A stretch of DNA of 64,000 bases from Prevotella sp. AGR2160 (GTDB lineage Bacteria > Bacteroidota > Bacteroidia > Bacteroidales > Bacteroidaceae): positions 1 through 64,000 of the forward strand of contig NZ_AUJK01000018.1 of NCBI RefSeq assembly GCF_000424185.1, written 5' to 3'. The translations under genes were made by a program, and so were the position numbers. The notes beneath the pieces were generated by a model, which searched no databases, was not told the DNA's origin, and saw nothing but the letters and a program-made list of their open reading frames with translations. How positions within the stretch are numbered: the first letter of the stretch is position 1; every line of letters begins with the position of its first letter. Of this stretch, positions 59,586-64,000 are shown in pieces.

Positions 59586-61274
59586 ATGACAATCCTTCTA
59601 TTGAAGATTGTGGGTGCGCTGGCTCTGTTGATCTATGGTATGAAGATCATGAGCGAGGCCCTGCAGAAGATGGCGGGCCCACAGCTGCGCCATGTGTTGG
59701 GAGCGATGACGACGAATCGTGTCTCGGGCGTCCTGACGGGTATGTTTACCACGGTAGCCGTACAGAGCTCTACGGCGACGACGGTGATGACGGTGTCGTT
59801 TGTCAATGCGGGCCTGCTGACGCTGGTACAAGCCATTTCGGTCATCATGGGCGCCAATATCGGAACGACGCTGACGGCATGGATCATGTCGGCGGGCTTC
59901 TCGTTCAAAGTGAGTGATTTTGTGTGGCCCGTCTTTCTCATCGGCCTGTTGCTGATCTATTCCAAGAAAAACCGTTATATCGGTGACTTCCTCTTCGGTG
60001 TCGCCTTTATGTTCCTGGCCTTGACGACCTTGGGTGAGTCGAAGATTCCGCCCGTTCAGCTCTCAGAGTTGCAGACGTTCTTCGCGCAGTTTGACCCGAA
60101 CAGTTTCTTCACCATTCTTCTCTTCCTCTTCTTCGGTACGATCCTGACGTGTATCCTTCAGAGCTCCGCGGCGCTGATGGCCATCACGATGATGCTCTGT
60201 ACGCAGGGAGGCCTGCCCATCTACCTCGGTATTGCCCTCGTCATGGGAGAGAATATCGGAACGACGCTGACGGCCAACCTCGTAGCCCTCACGGCGAATA
60301 CGGAGGCGCGGCGTGCTGCCTTCGGGCACCTCTTCTTTAATGTCTTCGGCGTGATATGGGTGCTGTGCATCTTCCGCCATTTCGTCAATTTCGCCTGTGG
60401 CTTCGTCGGCTACGACCCCACGAATACCTCCGTTGTGCCGTCGGCCACGAAACTGACGTTTGCCCTTGCCGCTTTCCATACGTGCTTCAACGTGACCAAC
60501 ACCATCGTGCTGCTGCCCTTCGTGAAGCAGGTGGCGAAGATCTGCTGTTGGGTATGGAAGCCGAAGCCGAACGGCGAGGAGGATGAGTTCCGCCTGCGTT
60601 TCATCTCCAGTGGTCTGATGAAGACCCCGGAGCTCTCCGTCTTCGAGGCACAGAAAGAGATTGCCTCTTTTGCCGAGCGTATCCAGCGCATGTTCGGTAT
60701 GGTGCGTGACCTGCTGGGTGAGAAGAATGAGGAGAAGTTCGTGAAGCTCTTCACGCGCATAGAGAAATATGAGGGTATCTCCGACAATATGGAAATCGAG
60801 ATCGCCAAATACCTCGACCAGGTCAGTGACGCCCATCTGAGTGATGACACGAAGGCGAAGATCCGCTCTATGCTCCGTGAGATCAGTGAGCTGGAGAGTA
60901 TCGGCGACAGTTGCTATAACATGGCCCGTACGCTGAACCGCAAGAAGGCGGGCAAGGAGGACTTCACGGGTGATCAGTATGAGCATATCCATCAGATGTT
61001 TGAGCTGACCGACGACGCGCTGACGCAGATGAACTATATGTTCAACCATCCGAAGAGCAATGTCGATGTCAACCGCTCGTTCAATATCGAGAATGAGATC
61101 AACAACTACCGTAACCAGTTGCGGGCTCAGAACATCAACGATATTGAGGAGGATAAATATACGTATGCCATCGGTACGATGTATATGGATATCATCCAGG
61201 AGTGCGAGAAGCTTGGTGACTATATCGTGAATGTCGTTGAGGCCCGCATGAACAAGAAAATGGGGGAGGCATAA
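59586..61274 (+). CDS. Na+/phosphate cotransporter family protein with PhoU-like tail
   Basis: 562 residues. About eight to nine membrane helices (1-330) contain the two inverted PNaS repeats: QSSTATTVM (near 60) with GANIGTTLT, and QSSAALMAI with GENIGTTLTA. A cytoplasmic PhoU-like helical bundle (about 350-555) follows. This matches the bacterial NptA/YjbB group, which moves phosphate with sodium, often outward. The fused PhoU part suggests regulation by phosphate status. Monocistronic with its own promoter. Confidence 0.93.
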   Translation: MTILLLKIVGALALLIYGMKIMSEALQKMAGPQLRHVLGAMTTNRVSGVLTGMFTTVAVQSSTATTVMTVSFVNAGLLTLVQAISVIMGANIGTTLTAWIMSAGFSFKVSDFVWPVFLIGLLLIYSKKNRYIGDFLFGVAFMFLALTTLGESKIPPVQLSELQTFFAQFDPNSFFTILLFLFFGTILTCILQSSAALMAITMMLCTQGGLPIYLGIALVMGENIGTTLTANLVALTANTEARRAAFGHLFFNVFGVIWVLCIFRHFVNFACGFVGYDPTNTSVVPSATKLTFALAAFHTCFNVTNTIVLLPFVKQVAKICCWVWKPKPNGEEDEFRLRFISSGLMKTPELSVFEAQKEIASFAERIQRMFGMVRDLLGEKNEEKFVKLFTRIEKYEGISDNMEIEIAKYLDQVSDAHLSDDTKAKIRSMLREISELESIGDSCYNMARTLNRKKAGKEDFTGDQYEHIHQMFELTDDALTQMNYMFNHPKSNVDVNRSFNIENEINNYRNQLRAQNINDIEEDKYTYAIGTMYMDIIQECEKLGDYIVNVVEARMNKKMGEA

Positions 61275-61279
61275 TCTTC

Positions 61280-61337
61280 GATAATAGATAATGGATAATG
61301 GATAATGGATAATGGAGAATAGAAAATAGATAATGGT
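61280..61337. repeat. Tandem GATAATG repeat
   Basis: Four consecutive ATAATGG units with diverged GAATAG copies following the Na/Pi gene. No hairpin or coding potential. Confidence 0.65.
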
Positions 61338-61405
61338 GGCAGATAGATCCACGATGACGGTAGAAAAATCCAGGGGAAATATTTAATAATTCGGGGAAAA
61401 GTGCG

Positions 61406-61413
61406 TAACTTTG
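61406..61413 (+). promoter_or_regulatory. -7 box for the BASS-type transporter operon
   Basis: TAACTTTG, 21 nt before the ATG at 61435; no clear -33. Confidence 0.5.
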
Positions 61414-61434
61414 CATGCGAGAAAGCATACGCGT

Positions 61435-62394
61435 ATGAAAATCATTCGATTATTAAAGGATTGGACACTGTTGTGGGCCCTCGTCGTCGGCGGTATCGTC
61501 TATCTGCTCTTCTCGCGGATCGGCGTGCTGGAGCCTGTGGGCGATGCCGTCGGTCCTTTCCTTGTCGACCTTCTGCCGATCAATATCTTCCTGATGCTGT
61601 ATATCACGTTCTGCAAGATGAACTTCCACGATATGCGGCCACGGAAATGGCATTTCATCCTTCAGGCCATCCGCACGGCCCTCGCCGGGCTTGCCGTCAT
61701 CGCCTGTAATCTCTGTACAACCGTGGACATGAAGATTCTCTGTGAGGGCATCTTCATCTCCTGTATCTGTCCCACGGCAGCCGCGGCACCTGTCATCGTG
61801 GAGAAGCTCGGCGGCAGCATCGGGTCGCTGACGGTCTATCTCCTCATCGCCAATGCCGTCACCGTCATCATCATCCCGACGTTCTTCCCTTTGGTGGAGA
61901 AGGGCGCCAATGTCACGTTCATGATGGCTTTTCTCATGGTGTTGAAGCGGGTGCTGGAGGTGATGATCCTTCCGCTCGTCTGCGCCGTCTTCTCGCGCCG
62001 CTGGCTGAAGGGCTTCGTGGAGTGGCTCAAGCAGTTTCATAACCTCAGTCTTTATATCTGGAGTTTCAACCTCACAATTATCATGGGGCTGGCACTGAAG
62101 CAGATTCTCTCGGTGCCGGTGAGTGGCTTCATGCTCTTCATGCTCGCCCTCATCCCCCTCGTGCTCTGCGTGCTGCAGTTTACCATCGGTAAGATCGTGG
62201 GCCATCATTATGGCGACAGTATCGGTGCCGGTCAGGCGCTGGGACAGAAGAATACGGTGGTGGGCATCTGGCTGACGCTGTCGTTCCTCAATCCTTATGC
62301 CGCCATCTGTCCGTGTATTTACGTGGTATGGCAGAATCTCATCAATGCCGTTCAGATTTGGTATAAGGGAAAATATGGGTATTTGAAGTGGTAA
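61435..62394 (+). CDS. BASS-type (bile acid:sodium symporter-like) transporter
   Basis: 319 residues from MKIIRLLKDW with about nine or ten transmembrane helices. Layout and segments such as CPTAAAAPVIVEKLGGS and GQALGQKNTVVGIWLTLSFL fit the BASS/AEC superfamily, where the broken helices carry the substrate site. Substrate not predictable: organic anion, pantoate-like or other. An upstream in-frame ATG at 61411 sits inside the -7 box and was not used. It is followed after 3 nt by the YqiA-like gene, so both are in one operon. Confidence 0.78.
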   Translation: MKIIRLLKDWTLLWALVVGGIVYLLFSRIGVLEPVGDAVGPFLVDLLPINIFLMLYITFCKMNFHDMRPRKWHFILQAIRTALAGLAVIACNLCTTVDMKILCEGIFISCICPTAAAAPVIVEKLGGSIGSLTVYLLIANAVTVIIIPTFFPLVEKGANVTFMMAFLMVLKRVLEVMILPLVCAVFSRRWLKGFVEWLKQFHNLSLYIWSFNLTIIMGLALKQILSVPVSGFMLFMLALIPLVLCVLQFTIGKIVGHHYGDSIGAGQALGQKNTVVGIWLTLSFLNPYAAICPCIYVVWQNLINAVQIWYKGKYGYLKW

Positions 62395-62397
62395 ATA

Positions 62398-63393
62398 ATG
62401 ATGGAAACAAATCCTTATATCTTACAGTTCCCCGACCTGATGTCGGGCAAGAAAATCATGTATGTCCACGGCTTTCTGTCGTCGGGGCAGAGCGGCACGG
62501 TGAAGTTGCTGCGGGAACTCATGCCCCAGGCTACCGTCGTGGCCGATGATATCCCCGTGCATCCCGAGGAGGCTATGGCGATGCTCCGCGACATGGTGGA
62601 GCGCGAGCAGCCCGACCTCATCATCGGCTCGTCGATGGGCGGCATGTACACGGAGATGCTTTACGGCACCGACCGTATCCTCGTCAATCCCGCCTTTGAG
62701 ATGCAGAAGACGATGACGCCGATGACGGGTAAGCAGACATTTCAGAACCCCCGCAAGGATGGCGTGCAGGAGCTGATGGTGACGAAGGGGCTCATCAAGG
62801 AATATGGTGAGATGACACAGCACTGCTTCTCCGGCGTCACCACTGAGGAGCAGCAGCGTGTGTGGGGCCTCTTCGGCGACCACGATCCCGTGGTCCACAC
62901 TTTCGACCTCTTCCACGCCCATTATCCCCATGCCGTCAGCTTCCATGGTGAGCACCGGCTCATTGACAAGGTTGCCATCCACTCCCTCGTGCCTGTCATC
63001 CGCTGGATCGACGACAAGCAGGAGGACCGTCAGCGCCCCATCGTTTATATCCACTATAATACGCTTCACGATGGCTACGACCACCCCACGGCATCGATGC
63101 ATAAGGCCTACGAGATGCTCATCGCCCGTTATCAGGTGTATATCGTCGCTCCGGCGCCTACCAACGACCACGCGGCGTTGACCCACGTGCAGGAGTGGTG
63201 TGAGGAATATCTCAACGTGCCGGCCTATGATCATGTGATCTTTTGCAATCAGAAGTCACTGCTATATGGCGATTATGCCATCGACAGTGAGCCCGACGAG
63301 AACTTCATGGGTACGTCGATCGCCTATGGCAGTGATGAGTTTAAGACGTGGGACGAGATCATTACCTTCTTCGACCGCCTCGGAGGACAATAA
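62398..63393 (+). CDS. YqiA-like alpha/beta hydrolase fused to a degenerate 5'-nucleotidase (HAD) domain
   Basis: 331 residues. Residues 17-200 resemble the YqiA/UPF0227 esterases: YVHGFLSSGQSGT, nucleophile S79 in GSSMGG, acid D161 or D163 (FGDHDPVV) and a histidine at 183 or 186. Residues 212-330 look like a 5'(3')-deoxyribonucleotidase (NT5C) HAD domain: VYIVAPAPTND, WCEEYL, HVIFCNQKSLLYGDYAIDSEPD. The expected catalytic DxDG reads I-H219-Y-N221-T, so the nucleophile aspartate is absent and the HAD domain is probably not catalytic. Coupled to the upstream transporter (3-nt gap). Confidence 0.75.
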   Translation: MMETNPYILQFPDLMSGKKIMYVHGFLSSGQSGTVKLLRELMPQATVVADDIPVHPEEAMAMLRDMVEREQPDLIIGSSMGGMYTEMLYGTDRILVNPAFEMQKTMTPMTGKQTFQNPRKDGVQELMVTKGLIKEYGEMTQHCFSGVTTEEQQRVWGLFGDHDPVVHTFDLFHAHYPHAVSFHGEHRLIDKVAIHSLVPVIRWIDDKQEDRQRPIVYIHYNTLHDGYDHPTASMHKAYEMLIARYQVYIVAPAPTNDHAALTHVQEWCEEYLNVPAYDHVIFCNQKSLLYGDYAIDSEPDENFMGTSIAYGSDEFKTWDEIITFFDRLGGQ

Positions 63394-63466
63394 CTCCCCA
63401 AAGAATTGATTTATATCATATAATGAAGCCAATAGGGGAGAAAAACTGCTTTTTAGAAGAGAAATA

Positions 63467-63498
63467 TTTGTACCCTATTGGTTTTTTGGTTATCTTTG
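63467..63498 (+). promoter_or_regulatory. Promoter for the beta-barrel protein
   Basis: TTTG at 63467-63470, 20 nt, TATCTTTG at 63491-63498. Confidence 0.8.
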
Positions 63499-63551
63499 CC
63501 CCGCAATCCGAAAAGATTGTATTGATAACAAAACATTAAATTTAAGCAGAA

Positions 63552-64000
63552 ATGAAAAAGTTTATCATGACTCTGGTCGCTGCTGTTGCCATGACAGTAA
63601 GCGCAAACGCACAGGTATTCGTAGGTGGTGAACTGGGTGTTGCCAGCTCTAAGCAGGGTGACGCTGAGAGCGTGACCACGTATCGTGTTCTCCCCGAGAT
63701 CGGTTACAACATCAACGAGGATTGGGCCATCGGTACTACGATTGGTTGGGGCAAGGGCAAGCCCGTCAATATCGAGGGCGAGTCTCGCAACTATTTCACG
63801 GTTGATCCCTATGTTCGTTATACCTTCGTTCACACGAAGTATATCAACGCTTTCGTTGATGGTGGTTTCGGTTATGCACATTATAACCACGCACACAATA
63901 CAGATAATGCTTCTGTTAATCAGTGGAACGTTGGTCTGAAACCGGGTATCGAGGTGAATCTGAACAAGAAGGTCAGCTTCGTCGCTCATGTAGGTTTCCT
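63552..64000 (+). CDS. Outer-membrane beta-barrel protein (partial, runs off the window)
   Basis: The first 149 codons of an exported protein. Signal peptide MKKFIMTLVAAVAMTVSANA followed by QVFVGGELGV. The rest alternates polar and aromatic residues in strand-length segments (VLPEIGYNINEDWAIGTTIG, YVRYTFVHTKYINAFVDGG), the pattern of small OmpW/OmpA-like barrels annotated as porin-family proteins. Strong promoter, and a leader of about 50 nt. The 3' end is beyond position 64000, so total length and any extra domain are unknown. Confidence 0.8.
   Translation, partial: MKKFIMTLVAAVAMTVSANAQVFVGGELGVASSKQGDAESVTTYRVLPEIGYNINEDWAIGTTIGWGKGKPVNIEGESRNYFTVDPYVRYTFVHTKYINAFVDGGFGYAHYNHAHNTDNASVNQWNVGLKPGIEVNLNKKVSFVAHVGF

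Overview
The window looks like a piece of chromosome from a member of the Bacteroidota, most likely a Prevotella-like gut or rumen species. The evidence is direct. Most intergenic regions carry the Bacteroidota promoter pair (TTTG, 19-21 nt, TAnnTTTG). SecD and SecF are fused in one gene, IspG is the long form, and secreted proteins end in the YDLxGxR...GIYIxxGKK tail common in Prevotella. A PL1 pectate lyase and a GH3 beta-glucosidase point to a plant-polysaccharide diet. No tRNA, rRNA, CRISPR array, transposase or prophage was seen. Nearly all genes are housekeeping or conserved hypothetical.

Layout. 0.1-2.5 kb: DUF4254 protein, GT9 glycosyltransferase and a convergent arginase-fold protein. 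2.6-11 kb: fhs, three secreted hydrolases (histidine phosphatase, papain-like lipoprotein, M6 metalloprotease), then an overlapping operon of a U32 RNA-modification protein, sufE and a SpoU methyltransferase. 11-16.3 kb: hemolysin III protein, CoA transferase, metG and a short rubredoxin. 16.5-22.3 kb: a secreted tail protein, pectate lyase and mutS. 22.3-29.7 kb, minus strand: a secreted unknown, cysS, small membrane proteins, rpoN and nadA. 29.7-39.1 kb, plus strand: a TrmH-type methyltransferase, glycerate kinase, a lipoprotein, an AAA ATPase, a helical-repeat secreted protein, ychF and lgt. 39-51 kb: thioesterase, two HU proteins, a TPR protein, a P-loop/CYTH fusion, a YfcE-type phosphodiesterase, CobW GTPase, PP2C-like phosphatase, M15 peptidase, GH3 and an SDR. 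51-64 kb: rhomboid protease, EEP phosphatase, secDF, ispG, purE, Na/Pi cotransporter, a BASS-type transporter, a two-domain YqiA-like protein and the start of a beta-barrel protein.

Three things go beyond routine annotation. (1) The nadA/methyltransferase divergent gap (29.7-30.17 kb) combines an AT-rich stretch with about ten DnaA-box-like 9-mers. Five exact TTATCCACA boxes follow within the next 3 kb, and a near-perfect parS palindrome lies at 45.6 kb. Together these suggest the chromosomal replication origin region. (2) Two intergenic regions (28.28-28.57 and 58.95-59.15 kb) each hold a self-contained minus-strand transcription unit with a full promoter, related 5' sequence and an intrinsic terminator, but no convincing reading frame. 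They look like paralogous small RNAs. A third unit with a similar 5' end (40.57-40.82 kb) encodes a 29-residue membrane peptide. (3) The intergenic space is colonised by at least eight families of short palindromic repeats. The largest is a roughly 117-bp element with perfect 28-33-bp terminal arms. Its copies show core inversion, arm duplication, internal deletion and fusion to another family.
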